From positions 1 through 64,000 of IMG/VR virus record IMGVR_UViG_3300043331_001086: a stretch of DNA of 64,000 nt. One strand, 5' to 3'. The DNA comes from a virus. Shown here piece after piece: positions 49,260-55,964 of this stretch. The notes below the pieces were generated by a model that had not been told where the DNA came from, searched no databases, and saw only the letters and a program-made list of their open reading frames with translations. Both the position numbers and the translations under genes were made by a program. The stretch's first letter is position 1; each line of letters opens with the position of its first letter.

Positions 49260-49764
49260 CTATTGGACGTGCGTCGACCCTGCTAGTCGGCGAACTTCCC
49301 GGAACGCTTGCCACCCCAGCACAGCGCGCTTAGGTTGGTCCCCGTTAGGAAGTTCCCCCCCAGGAGTGGGGGAGCGAGGGACACGGTGGTAGGCCCCCAC
49401 GGGGAGCATGAGCCACCCCCGACCAGCACCAGGTGAGGGTAGCCTTCGGAGGGGCCCGGTGACCGCCACGGAAGTGGGTAGCGGTGGGCGGGACGAGGGG
49501 TCACATCCTCGCGAAACCGACCACTTCCGACAGACGCAAGCGAGCAAGCAGCGGTTCTCAACACTCCACCGCACGGGCCCGACCTCACCGTCGGGCCCTG
49601 CTCGCGCTCACCACCCCCCGAGCCTTACCTCGACCAGCCAGGCACCGGGCACCTACCACGCGCAGCGACCGTGGAGCGGCCCACCTGGTGTCCCGAGACG
49701 GCCGAGGTTGGGTGGTGGGCGCGAGCAGGGAGGTTCCCTGTGCATCAACCCCGTGGAGGACACG
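49260..49764 (+). promoter_or_regulatory. 505-bp non-coding leader region
   Basis: No convincing gene. AGCGCGCT (49323-49330) abuts TAGGTT (49331-49336), flanked by an inverted repeat GAACTTCC (49302-49309) / GGAAGTTC (49348-49355). Downstream are stems CCCCC/GGGGG (49357-49372), GGGCCCGAC/GTCGGGCCC with a 6-nt loop (49575-49598) and CAGGGA/TCCCTG (49726-49740), then the start-associated sequence. A frame open from 49408 has non-coding composition. A long 5' leader or a non-coding RNA is likely. Confidence 0.5.
49745..49759 (+). promoter_or_regulatory. start-associated sequence TCAACCCCGTGGAGG (copy 1)
   Basis: Contains the ribosome-binding GGAGG five bases before the ATG at 49765 plus the conserved upstream TCAACCCCGT. 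A CAGGGA ggt TCCCTG hairpin ends four bases upstream. Confidence 0.7.
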
Positions 49765-50223
49765 ATGAGCACCACGACGAAGTTCGCGACGATGGACGAG
49801 GCCCTCGAGGCCTACAAGGCTGGCGGCAAGGACCGCGGGCTGGTGATCGAGCAGGCGAAGGCCGAGCACGACGCCGTCAAGAAGGCGAAGGCCAGCAAGA
49901 AGCGGGCCCCCGCCACCCCGGCACTCGAGGCCGTCAACAAGGCCAACGAGCTCGGCCTGAACCGCACGAAGTCCAGCAAGGGCACCGGGTCCGGTGGCCG
50001 AGCGGTGCGGTTCTCCGACACCGAGTTGGTCGAGATGGTCAAGTCGGCCGTGCAGGCCGGCGAGGCCAGGACGGCCGGTGGGTGCGTCAAGCACTTCCGG
50101 GCCATCGGCAAGGGCTCGAACGAGAAGCGGGTCAAGCGTGCCTGGGATGCGGCGATCGCCGCGGGCATGACCGTCCCCGAGAAGCCCAGCCAGTCCACCG
50201 AGGACACCCCCTCGGAGTCGTGA
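49765..50223 (+). CDS. Lys/Ala-rich hypothetical protein
   Basis: A 152-aa basic protein. The N-terminal half is Lys/Ala-rich and helical (DRGLVIEQAKAEHDAVKKAK, ASKKRAPATPALEAVNKANE). The C-terminal half has a compact domain (VRFSDTELVEMVKSAVQAGE) with GGCVKHFRAIGKGSNEKRVK, which looks DNA-binding. The long structured leader suggests controlled, possibly strong, expression. Could be a nucleoid-type or regulatory protein. Confidence 0.6.
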   Translation: MSTTTKFATMDEALEAYKAGGKDRGLVIEQAKAEHDAVKKAKASKKRAPATPALEAVNKANELGLNRTKSSKGTGSGGRAVRFSDTELVEMVKSAVQAGEARTAGGCVKHFRAIGKGSNEKRVKRAWDAAIAAGMTVPEKPSQSTEDTPSES

Positions 50224-50338
50224 ACCGCCCGCCCTGCCCCCCTCGGGGGGCGGGGCTCGCGGGGCTCATCCGGTACCGCCGGGTGGTCCCCGCGAGCCTC
50301 CGAGGTTCGGAGTGACTCAACCCCGTGGAGGGAATGCC
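50224..50338 (+). promoter_or_regulatory. structured leader with start-associated sequence (copy 2)
   Basis: Stems CCCCCC/GGGGGG (50237-50250), GCTCGCGGGG/CCCCGCGAGC (50255-50264 and 50288-50297) and CTCCGA ggt TCGGAG (50298-50312) run one after another. TCAACCCCGTGGAGG (50317-50331) follows, seven bases before the ATG. Confidence 0.6.
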
Positions 50339-51316
50339 ATGACTGCTTACTTCGATTGCGGATTCTCAGTGCGTCAGCCCGCGTGGCACGGCGAAGCCAC
50401 CATCCTTGACGAGTACCCCGAGACGTGGGACGAGGCCAGGATGGCCGCCGGGCTGATGTGGGAACCGGCCGAGCAGAAGCTGTACGTGCCGGGGCCCGAG
50501 GGCACGTTCGTTCCGGTCGACGGCTTCAAGGCCATCACCCGGGATGACACGGGCGAGGTGTTGGCCACCACGACCGACACGTTCTCGCTGATCACCCACG
50601 CAATGATGGGGGAGATCATCGAGGCCGTCATCGGCGAGGCCAACGTCAAGTTCGAGACGGCCGGGTCACTCCGGTCGGGCAAGTCCGTGTGGGCGCTGGT
50701 CCGGCTGGACGAGCCCTACACGGTGCCGGGCGACGACAGCCCGATCTACCCGTTCCTCGCACTGCTCAACCCCCACGACGGTACCGGGGCCTGCAAGGCC
50801 ACCTTCACCGACGTGCGGGTGATCTGCTGGAACACCTGGCAGGCCGCCGAGCAGCGCGCCGAGCGGGACGGGACGTCGTTCTCGTTCCGACACGTGGGCA
50901 CCCCGGCCGACCGGATCGCTGAGGCGAAGGGCGCGCTGGCCCAGCTGCGGGACAACTCCCGGGCCCAGGCCGATACGTTCGCCGCCCTGGCGAAGGTGCC
51001 CGTCAACGACGAGCAGGTGCTCACCTTCACCGAGTTGTTCCTGCCGAGCCCCCGGGACACCGGCGAGCTCTGCTCGGACCGGGTGCAGGCCAACGTGGAC
51101 CACGCCCGAGGCGTGTTCCGCCGCCTGTACGACGAGTCGGTGACGACCGAGGGGATCCGGGGCAGCGCCTACGGACTCCTGCAGGCCAGCACCGAGTACC
51201 TCGACCACGTGCGCCGGTTCCAGACCCGTGACACCTACGTCGGCCGGACGGTGCTGCGCGCCGAGCCCCTCAAGGCGAAGGCCCTGGCACTCATCGGTGA
51301 GGTGACCGGCAACTGA
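50339..51316 (+). CDS. DUF932 phage/plasmid-like protein
   Basis: A 325-aa protein of the DUF932 (TIGR03299) family: PAWHGEATILDEYPETWDEA at the N-terminus, TTDTFSLITHAMMGEIIEAV, SLRSGKSVWALVRLDEPYTV, NPHDGTGACKATFTDVRVIC and NTWQAAE. The family is common in plasmids and phages; its biochemical role is unknown. The gene follows a strong start-associated leader. Length is normal for the family. Confidence 0.8.
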   Translation: MTAYFDCGFSVRQPAWHGEATILDEYPETWDEARMAAGLMWEPAEQKLYVPGPEGTFVPVDGFKAITRDDTGEVLATTTDTFSLITHAMMGEIIEAVIGEANVKFETAGSLRSGKSVWALVRLDEPYTVPGDDSPIYPFLALLNPHDGTGACKATFTDVRVICWNTWQAAEQRAERDGTSFSFRHVGTPADRIAEAKGALAQLRDNSRAQADTFAALAKVPVNDEQVLTFTELFLPSPRDTGELCSDRVQANVDHARGVFRRLYDESVTTEGIRGSAYGLLQASTEYLDHVRRFQTRDTYVGRTVLRAEPLKAKALALIGEVTGN

Positions 51317-51442
51317 GATCCCGCCGAAGCGTCGGGTCCGGGCGAGCCGCCCCTCGTCCGGACCTGGCGTGCGCCTCCCCGACCCCAGGCCGGGTGGGCG
51401 CACGCTGGGAGGTTCCCGGCAGTCAACCCCGTGGAGGGCACC
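51317..51442 (+). promoter_or_regulatory. structured leader with start-associated sequence (copy 3)
   Basis: Stems GGTCCGGGCGAG/CTCGTCCGGACC (51335-51346, 51353-51364), GCGTGCGCC/GGCGCACGC (51367-51375, 51397-51405) and GGGA ggt TCCC (51407-51417) lead to TCAACCCCGTGGAGG at 51423-51437, five bases before the ATG. Confidence 0.6.
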
Positions 51443-51676
51443 ATGCCCGCGAACACCCGCTACGTCCTGCTCAAGCGCCAGTGGCGCGCCGGCCGTTGGG
51501 TCACCGAGTACGAGGTGACCGACCGGCTCATCGACACGCCCGACTCGGCGCTCGCGTGCTACACCGTCGAGCATCACAGGGGCCGACAGGCTGACGTGGT
51601 GGCGACCGTGCTCGAGTGGGAGGCCCGAGGCCGCCCCCGGGACATGGCCGTCCGACGGCGGTGGCCCGCTGCGTGA
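51443..51676 (+). CDS. 77-aa hypothetical protein
   Basis: Starts at the ATG after copy 3 of the start-associated sequence. A small beta-rich, basic protein (RYVLLKRQWRAGRWVTEYEV, ALACYTVEHHRGRQADVVAT). Unknown family. Confidence 0.6.
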   Translation: MPANTRYVLLKRQWRAGRWVTEYEVTDRLIDTPDSALACYTVEHHRGRQADVVATVLEWEARGRPRDMAVRRRWPAA

Positions 51677-51864
51677 TCCCCAGTCAGGGCCCGGCCAGCG
51701 TTGCCCGGGCCCTGCACGGGGGGCTTGACCTGGTGGGGCGCCCGCCGGGTTGAGCCCCCCGTGCAGGGAGACTCCCTGCAACCCGCGCACGACGGTGGGG
51801 GGGCCCGGTCTGGCAAGTGCCGGACCTCCCCACCTCGTGAACATCAACCCCGTGGAGGACAGCC
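51677..51864 (+). promoter_or_regulatory. leader with mutually exclusive hairpins and start-associated sequence (copy 4)
   Basis: Hairpin A AGGGCCCGG/CCGGGCCCT (51686-51694, 51705-51713) shares four bases with hairpin B, a perfect 16-bp stem CCCTGCACGGGGGGCT/AGCCCCCCGTGCAGGG (51710-51725, 51753-51768). B in turn shares bases with hairpin C GCAGGGA gac TCCCTGC (51763-51779). A fourth stem, GTGGGG/CCCCAC around GGTC/GACC, spans 51795-51833. TCAACCCCGTGGAGG is at 51844-51858. The alternatives could form a switch. Confidence 0.55.
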
Positions 51865-52059
51865 ATGCCCCGACCCTTCTCGCCCACGGACCTCGACAGC
51901 CCGCTCATCGGGCTGCTCGACCAGACCGTCAGCTACAGCGACGACGGCCAGGTCCGAGAGGGCGTGCTCAAGAACGTCCAGCAGGACGGGATGGTGACCA
52001 TTGCCGACGACGACGGGATCGTCGTCGCGGTGGTCCCGGTCGCGAACGTGGTCACATGA
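51865..52059 (+). CDS. 64-aa hypothetical protein
   Basis: Small acidic beta-rich protein (SYSDDGQVREGVLKNVQQDG, MVTIADDDGIVVAVVPVANV) that looks like a small barrel such as SH3/KOW. Preceded by the most elaborate leader in the window. Overlaps the next gene by 4 bp. Confidence 0.6.
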   Translation: MPRPFSPTDLDSPLIGLLDQTVSYSDDGQVREGVLKNVQQDGMVTIADDDGIVVAVVPVANVVT

Positions 52060-52361
52060 CCACGCCCGTGATCGCCGAGTTCACCGACGACCAGCGCCGC
52101 ACCCTCGGCTACTGGTCCAACACCGTCCGACCCCCGCGGTCGGCGCGCCGGCTCGACGCCCGGACGTTCGTGTCCGAGTGCAAGTCCGTCGAGGTGACCC
52201 TCCACGAGGGCCACGCCTCGGACGGGTACAAGTCGGACTTCCGGCGGGTCGTCAAGTGGTGGGTGGTCATCTCGATCACCGATCACGCCACGACCTACCG
52301 GCGAGGCCGCCGGTTCTCGTCCGTGGCGAAGGCCCGCGCGTACTACGGGGAGGTGACATGA
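52056..52361 (+). CDS. 101-aa hypothetical protein
   Basis: ATG overlaps the previous stop. Contains RRTLGYWSNTVRPPRSARRL, then VVKWWVVISITDHATTYRRG and RRFSSVAKARAYYGEV. Aromatic and basic residues suggest nucleic-acid or protein binding; no family recognised. Confidence 0.6.
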   Translation: MTTPVIAEFTDDQRRTLGYWSNTVRPPRSARRLDARTFVSECKSVEVTLHEGHASDGYKSDFRRVVKWWVVISITDHATTYRRGRRFSSVAKARAYYGEVT

Positions 52362-52453
52362 CCTGCCCGATCTGTGGCGCCGAGCGGCCCGAGGAGGTGC
52401 ACCTCGACTGGTGCACCTACGACGGCCCCGAGCCCGACGAGGACGACGACTGA
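52358..52453 (+). CDS. 31-aa zinc-knuckle peptide
   Basis: ATG overlaps the previous stop by 4 bp. The peptide has C3-P-I-C6 and C19 with a His at residue 15 (EVHLDWCTYDG), a minimal metal-binding knuckle, and an acidic tail (EPDEDDD). Short, but coupling and codon pattern support it. Confidence 0.5.
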   Translation: MTCPICGAERPEEVHLDWCTYDGPEPDEDDD

Positions 52454-52596
52454 CGCGTTCGCGGATCGGAGGCGCCGTCCCCCTCCGGCACCTCCGATCC
52501 CGCGGTGGCTCGCCCGCCCGTACAAACTGCCGTGCGGCGGGACGGGCGGGCCACCGCGGGAAGGCCCCGCACTCAACCCCGTGGAAGGACAGACCG
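52454..52596 (+). promoter_or_regulatory. structured leader with start-associated sequence (copy 5)
   Basis: GGATCGGAGG/CCTCCGATCC (52463-52472, 52491-52500) is followed by a long two-part stem: CCCGCGGTGG/CCACCGCGGG outside (52499-52508, 52551-52560) and CCCGCCCGT/ACGGGCGGG inside (52513-52521, 52542-52550). The variant TCAACCCCGTGGAAGG is at 52573-52588. Confidence 0.6.
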
Positions 52597-52779
52597 ATGA
52601 CCACGAAGGCTCAGGCCCGCCGGAAGCACCGCCCCACGACGGGCCCGGTCGGCGCCCACACCATCACCCGCGACCGGTACATCGCCGCCGAGCTCCTGCG
52701 CGACGCGCAGCACCCCGGCCGGTACCGCCCCGAGTACGTCGCCGCGCTGCGACGGATCCAGAGTCGGGGCGGGCAGTGA
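52597..52779 (+). CDS. 60-aa basic hypothetical protein
   Basis: A small basic protein (KAQARRKHRPTTGPVGAH, RDRYIAAELLRDAQHPGRYR) with C-terminal RIQSRGGQ. Possibly nucleic-acid binding. Starts eight bases after the variant start-associated sequence. Confidence 0.55.
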   Translation: MTTKAQARRKHRPTTGPVGAHTITRDRYIAAELLRDAQHPGRYRPEYVAALRRIQSRGGQ

Positions 52780-52982
52780 GCCTCGCCTCGGACCTCGCGG
52801 ACGTGCTCGGCGAGGCCGGATGCGACGCGTCGACCGTCGACCACCTCGACGGTCGGGCGTGGCACACCGCCCTGCAGCTGGTGCAGGTCCGCCGAGGCCG
52901 GCGACCCAGCCATCACTACATCGTGCCGAGCGACTCGACCCAGGCCGCAGCGACCGCGATCTTGCGTCGAGCGCGCCCCTGA
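52776..52982 (+). CDS. 68-aa hypothetical protein
   Basis: GTG overlaps the previous stop by 4 bp. Helical N-terminus (LASDLADVLGEAGCDASTVD) followed by RRGRRPSHHYIVPSD and a C-terminal helix ending in Arg residues. Last gene before a terminator. Unknown function. Confidence 0.55.
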   Translation: MSLASDLADVLGEAGCDASTVDHLDGRAWHTALQLVQVRRGRRPSHHYIVPSDSTQAAATAILRRARP

Positions 52983-53009
52983 TCGCCCTTCCACGGGGGC
53001 GCAACCGTG

Positions 53010-53050
53010 GGAGCCCCCCAGGTCAGCCGGACAGGCGCCTGGGGGGCTCC
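53010..53050 (+). terminator. intrinsic terminator before terminase genes
   Basis: A perfect 13-bp stem GGAGCCCCCCAGG/CCTGGGGGGCTCC with a 15-nt loop. The sequence after it is TGCGCGTCT, as after the terminator at 31044, and it contains no T-tract. Confidence 0.75.
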
Positions 53051-53073
53051 TGCGCGTCTCCGGTCGGCCGGGG

Positions 53074-53079
53074 TACTGT
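53074..53079 (+). promoter_or_regulatory. TACTGT -10 element of terminase operon
   Basis: TACTGT within GGGTACTGTC lies eight bases before the ATG at 53088. No ribosome-binding site is seen between them, so a leaderless transcript is likely. Confidence 0.5.
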
Positions 53080-53087
53080 CACACCCC

Positions 53088-53762
53088 ATGGCGAAGCGTT
53101 CGGGCCCAGGGCGGCCACCCAGAGACCCGTACGGGATTGTGGACTACCGCGCCGTCCCCCAGGACGACGGGACCATCGTGCGGGAACCCGTCACCGTGAT
53201 CGACCGGGTGGAGGAGGCCCTGCGACAGAACGGGTTCATCCACGACGCGGCTGGTCGGTCGGGGCTCGCCGTCGAGACCCTCCGACAGTGGCGGGCGAAG
53301 GGGGTCCGGGCGAACGCCGACATCCTCGCCGGGCGCCGCCGGCGCGCCGACCTCGACACCCACGAACGCCGGTGCGCCGAGCTTGCGACCCGCATGGAAC
53401 GCGCCGAGGCCGACGCCCGTCTGTCCCTTCTCGCCGTCACCTCGGCCCTGGCCCGCGGCGGACTCGAGGTGGTCCACACCACCGAGAAGCAGAACGCCGG
53501 TGGCGACGTCCTCGAGAAGGTGGTCCGGACCTCGCGGTCGCTGCCCGACAGCCACGCCGCGACGTGGCTCCTCGCCCACCGGTACCCGGCGGACTTCGCT
53601 GGCCGGGTCGAGGTGACCGGGCCCGACCGGGGTCCGATCGAGGTGGCCGTGTCCCCCGTCGATCAGCTGCTCAACGCGATCAACGCGGTCCGCGAACGAC
53701 GGGACGGCGTGTCCTCGAACGGTGACACCCCGGCCCCGGCGGGCAACGGTGCACACGGGTAG
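53088..53762 (+). CDS. terminase small subunit
   Basis: A 224-aa protein. A helix-turn-helix (FIHDAAGRSGLAVETLRQWR) near the N-terminus is followed by a helical oligomerisation region (RCAELATRMERAEADARLSL) and a C-terminal part with SHAATWLLAHRYPADFAG, typical of small terminases. It binds the packaging signal and recruits the large subunit encoded 2.2 kb downstream. The N-terminal SGPGRPPRDPYG is AT-hook-like. Confidence 0.75.
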   Translation: MAKRSGPGRPPRDPYGIVDYRAVPQDDGTIVREPVTVIDRVEEALRQNGFIHDAAGRSGLAVETLRQWRAKGVRANADILAGRRRRADLDTHERRCAELATRMERAEADARLSLLAVTSALARGGLEVVHTTEKQNAGGDVLEKVVRTSRSLPDSHAATWLLAHRYPADFAGRVEVTGPDRGPIEVAVSPVDQLLNAINAVRERRDGVSSNGDTPAPAGNGAHG

Positions 53763-53789
53763 GTCCTCGAAGCGCAAACAGGAACCGGT

Positions 53790-53795
53790 TACCCT
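53790..53795 (+). promoter_or_regulatory. TACCCT -10 element, leaderless start
   Basis: TACCCT is followed after seven bases by the GTG at 53803, matching the leaderless pattern of this genome. It suggests the MerR-like gene can be expressed apart from the small terminase. Confidence 0.45.
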
Positions 53796-53802
53796 TGTGC
53801 CC

Positions 53803-54213
53803 GTGCGCACGATCGCCGTGACCGATCTTCTCGACCTCAGCTTCCGGCAGGTGGACTACCTGTGCCGGAGCGGCGCGATCGACCCTGAGCTCGTGGGCGG
53901 CGGCCAGGGGTGCGGCAGCCGCCGGGTCTGGCCCCCCGAGGTGGTGGCCCGGCTCGAAGTCGCGCTCGCGCTGTGGCGCGCCTGCCCGACCGTGGACACC
54001 GGCCAGCCGGGTGGCCCGGTCTGGACCAGCCTCGTGCGGGCCGTCATGGACAATCCCGTCGACCCCCCGTGGGCCGGGTGGGTGGTCCTCGATGACCTCG
54101 GCCAGGTCCACTACGGGTCCGACGACGCCGAGCGCGGCCGGATCCTCGGCCGGGTCGACGGCGCGCTCGTGGCCCGCTACGTGCTCCGCTCCCCCACCGC
54201 ACCAGCGCGCTAA
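53803..54213 (+). CDS. MerR-like DNA-binding protein
   Basis: A 136-aa protein. Residues ~3-60 form a MerR/excisionase-type winged helix (AVTDLLDLSFRQVDYLCRSG, GSRRVWPPEVVARLEVALAL). The rest (TSLVRAVMDNPVDPPWAGWV, VLDDLGQVHYGSDD) is a small effector or dimer domain. It may regulate late or terminase-region genes. The start is set by the TACCCT spacing. Confidence 0.7.
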   Translation: MRTIAVTDLLDLSFRQVDYLCRSGAIDPELVGGGQGCGSRRVWPPEVVARLEVALALWRACPTVDTGQPGGPVWTSLVRAVMDNPVDPPWAGWVVLDDLGQVHYGSDDAERGRILGRVDGALVARYVLRSPTAPAR

Positions 54214-54216
54214 CAT
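54204..54216 (+). promoter_or_regulatory. AGCGCGCT box with TAACAT -10
   Basis: AGCGCGCTAACATGGTGGGG overlaps the end of the MerR-like gene. The same sequence occurs on the minus strand at 34651-34639. A ~30-nt leader with CGGAGGTG precedes the ATG at 54253. Confidence 0.65.
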
Positions 54217-54252
54217 GGTGGGGCCCCATCGACCCCCTCGGAGGTGCCCGCC

Positions 54253-54510
54253 ATGTCCTACTCACAGACCCTCACCGACGCCGCGCTGATCAACCGGATG
54301 CGTCGGCTTGAGGCCTGGTCTCTCGTGGCCCTGCTCGTGTTCCTGGTCGCGCTGGCCGTCGCCTGGTACGCCTACTCGTTCGGCGCGCTGATCGCCGCGG
54401 TCATCGCGCTGGCGGTGCGCGCCGAGCTCGAACGCCTGGCCCGCGCCGGGCTCGCCGAGGCCCAGTCCCGCGGGCTGGCGCGACTCCTCGCCCGCAAGGC
54501 CGACGCGTGA
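54253..54510 (+). CDS. small membrane protein
   Basis: An 85-aa protein with one long or two short membrane helices (WSLVALLVFLVALAVAWYAY, SFGALIAAVIALAV) between charged ends. ATG at 54253 follows CGGAGGTG. First gene of a box-promoter operon. Unknown function. Confidence 0.6.
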   Translation: MSYSQTLTDAALINRMRRLEAWSLVALLVFLVALAVAWYAYSFGALIAAVIALAVRAELERLARAGLAEAQSRGLARLLARKADA

Positions 54511-54680
54511 ACGTCATCACGAACACGTGGACGCGCAAGCGTCGAGGCGCCACCCGCAAGATCACGGTCACCATCGAGTCGACCGCCGGGTTCGGCGACA
54601 CCGAGTGGGAGCTCCTGCGCGCCATCGACGCTCTCGCGAACGTCTACACCGACGCCCCGGCCGAGGCGCCGGAGACATGA
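54507..54680 (+). CDS. 57-aa hypothetical protein
   Basis: GTG overlaps the membrane-protein stop, and the TGA overlaps the next ATG, so the frame fills the space exactly. The product is basic at the start (TWTRKRRGATRKITVTIEST) and has a helix (WELLRAIDALANVYTDA). Codon use matches its neighbours. Unknown family. Confidence 0.6.
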   Translation: MNVITNTWTRKRRGATRKITVTIESTAGFGDTEWELLRAIDALANVYTDAPAEAPET

Positions 54681-54940
54681 GCCGGGGCCGCCTCCTCGAC
54701 TGCCCCGTCGAGGGGTGCACCCAGCGGTCCCCGGCCCGTGCCCTCCGCCGCCACCAGCGCGCCACCCACATCCGGTGCTCGTGCGGGTGGGTGGGCGTGT
54801 CCTTCACCCAGCACCGCGCCCAGCGCATCCGGTTCCGAGGGGAGTCCGCGCCACCCGGCCGGCGCGACGTCGAGATGGCCGCCGAACGTCTCGCTCATCG
54901 CGCCACGGCGCGGATCGTCACGCGGGCGAGGACGGCGTGA
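54677..54940 (+). CDS. two-finger zinc protein
   Basis: An 87-aa basic protein. The first finger is C2H2-like (DCPVEGCTQRSPARALRRHQ then RATH), the second CSCGWVGVSFTQHRAQRIR. Two adjacent Cys/His fingers on a basic chain strongly suggest DNA or RNA binding. ATG overlaps the previous stop. Confidence 0.65.
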   Translation: MSRGRLLDCPVEGCTQRSPARALRRHQRATHIRCSCGWVGVSFTQHRAQRIRFRGESAPPGRRDVEMAAERLAHRATARIVTRARTA

Positions 54941-55206
54941 GCACCCGCCGCCTCTACAACCGTAAGACGACCACGTTCGCGTTCCGGCTGTCCCCCGAGG
55001 CCCGGTCCCTGCTCGACTACCTGGCCGTCGAGGACGGGGTGTCCCCAGCCCACTACATGCGCCAGCTGTTCGAGGACCACCTGCGCAGCAAGGGGTTCAC
55101 CGTGGACCCCGGCGCCGAGGGGGTTACCGACCCGTTGCGTGGCACCCCGGCCGGGTGGCGCCGGGACCACACCTCGACCCTCGACCCCCCAGGAGACCCC
55201 CGATGA
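54937..55206 (+). CDS. ribbon-helix-helix-like protein
   Basis: An 89-aa protein with GTG overlapping the previous stop. RKTTTFAFRLSPEARSLLDY followed by AVEDGVSPAHYMRQLFEDHL is the strand-helix-helix pattern of CopG/Arc-type DNA-binding proteins. The tail is Pro/Asp-rich. Possibly a regulator. Confidence 0.6.
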   Translation: MSTRRLYNRKTTTFAFRLSPEARSLLDYLAVEDGVSPAHYMRQLFEDHLRSKGFTVDPGAEGVTDPLRGTPAGWRRDHTSTLDPPGDPR

Positions 55207-55400
55207 GGTTCACCGTCTGCGACTCGTGCGGCAAGAAGATCAACGGCCACAGCTACCTGCCCGACGAGACGTGGATCGCGGTCGAGGCCAACGAGGACGC
55301 CGACCACGGGCAGCTGTGCTCGTGGACCTGCCTGGCTACGTGGGCCATGACCCGAGCGATCGAACGTGAAGTCCAGCCCGCCCCCGAGGAGGGATCGTGA
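55203..55400 (+). CDS. zinc-ribbon mini-protein
   Basis: A 65-aa protein with two Cys pairs, CDSC near the N-terminus and C...C in LCSWTCLATW, separated by ~30 residues (KKINGHSYLPDETWIAVEAN). Resembles treble-clef or zinc-ribbon adaptors. Overlaps both neighbours by 4 bp. Confidence 0.6.
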   Translation: MRFTVCDSCGKKINGHSYLPDETWIAVEANEDADHGQLCSWTCLATWAMTRAIEREVQPAPEEGS

Positions 55401-55672
55401 CGACCTGGTATCGCTCCTGCCCCTGGGGGGCCGACGTGCCACGGGGGATCGTGCAGGTCGACTACCGGATGTACCGCCGGGGAGGTGAACGCCCGACCTT
55501 GCCCGAGGGCATCCTGCGACTCGCGCACGCCGAGTATGCGAAGCAACACCCCGGCCAGTCGTTCGAGCGGATCCAGGAGCGCGGCGGCTTCGGGGTCACC
55601 GAGGTGGTCGCGCTCCTGGCCGACGCCGCCGTTCGCGCCGGCGCCCCGGCCACCGAGGTGGACCCGTGGTGA
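55397..55672 (+). CDS. 91-aa hypothetical protein
   Basis: GTG start coupled to the previous gene. N-terminal beta part (GIVQVDYRMYRRGGERPTLP) and helical C-terminus (GFGVTEVVALLADAAVRAGA). No recognised family. Confidence 0.55.
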   Translation: MTTWYRSCPWGADVPRGIVQVDYRMYRRGGERPTLPEGILRLAHAEYAKQHPGQSFERIQERGGFGVTEVVALLADAAVRAGAPATEVDPW

Positions 55673-55923
55673 CCCACCGCCCCTACCCCCTCGAGCGCGC
55701 CGTGAACGGCACGGCGAAGGCCGCCATCGCCGGCGCGGTGCTCACCGCGGTGGCGGTCGGGTGGGCCGTCGACCAGGCCCCCACCGTCCGGGTCCTCGGC
55801 CTGATCGGGGCCCAGCGGCTACAGCAGCTGTGTGGCCGCCTGGTGACCGGGGCCTACCGGACACCCCCCAACCCCCCGTCAGGCGCCCAGGCGGCCGTAC
55901 AGCCGCTCTCCTGGGGCCTGTGA
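55669..55923 (+). CDS. membrane-associated hypothetical protein
   Basis: An 84-aa protein; GTG at 55669 (4-bp overlap) is preferred to 55666. A hydrophobic helix (AAIAGAVLTAVAVGWAV) and a second weak helix precede a Pro-rich end. Unknown function. Confidence 0.5.
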   Translation: MTHRPYPLERAVNGTAKAAIAGAVLTAVAVGWAVDQAPTVRVLGLIGAQRLQQLCGRLVTGAYRTPPNPPSGAQAAVQPLSWGL

Positions 55924-55964
55924 CCGTTCCCCCGTCCGCGGTCGGCGCGTAGGACACTGGGACC

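Noticed and set aside
49408-49764. In-frame upstream extension of the Lys/Ala-rich protein
   Set aside because: Composition of the extension is not coding-like and the start-associated sequence fixes the start at 49765.
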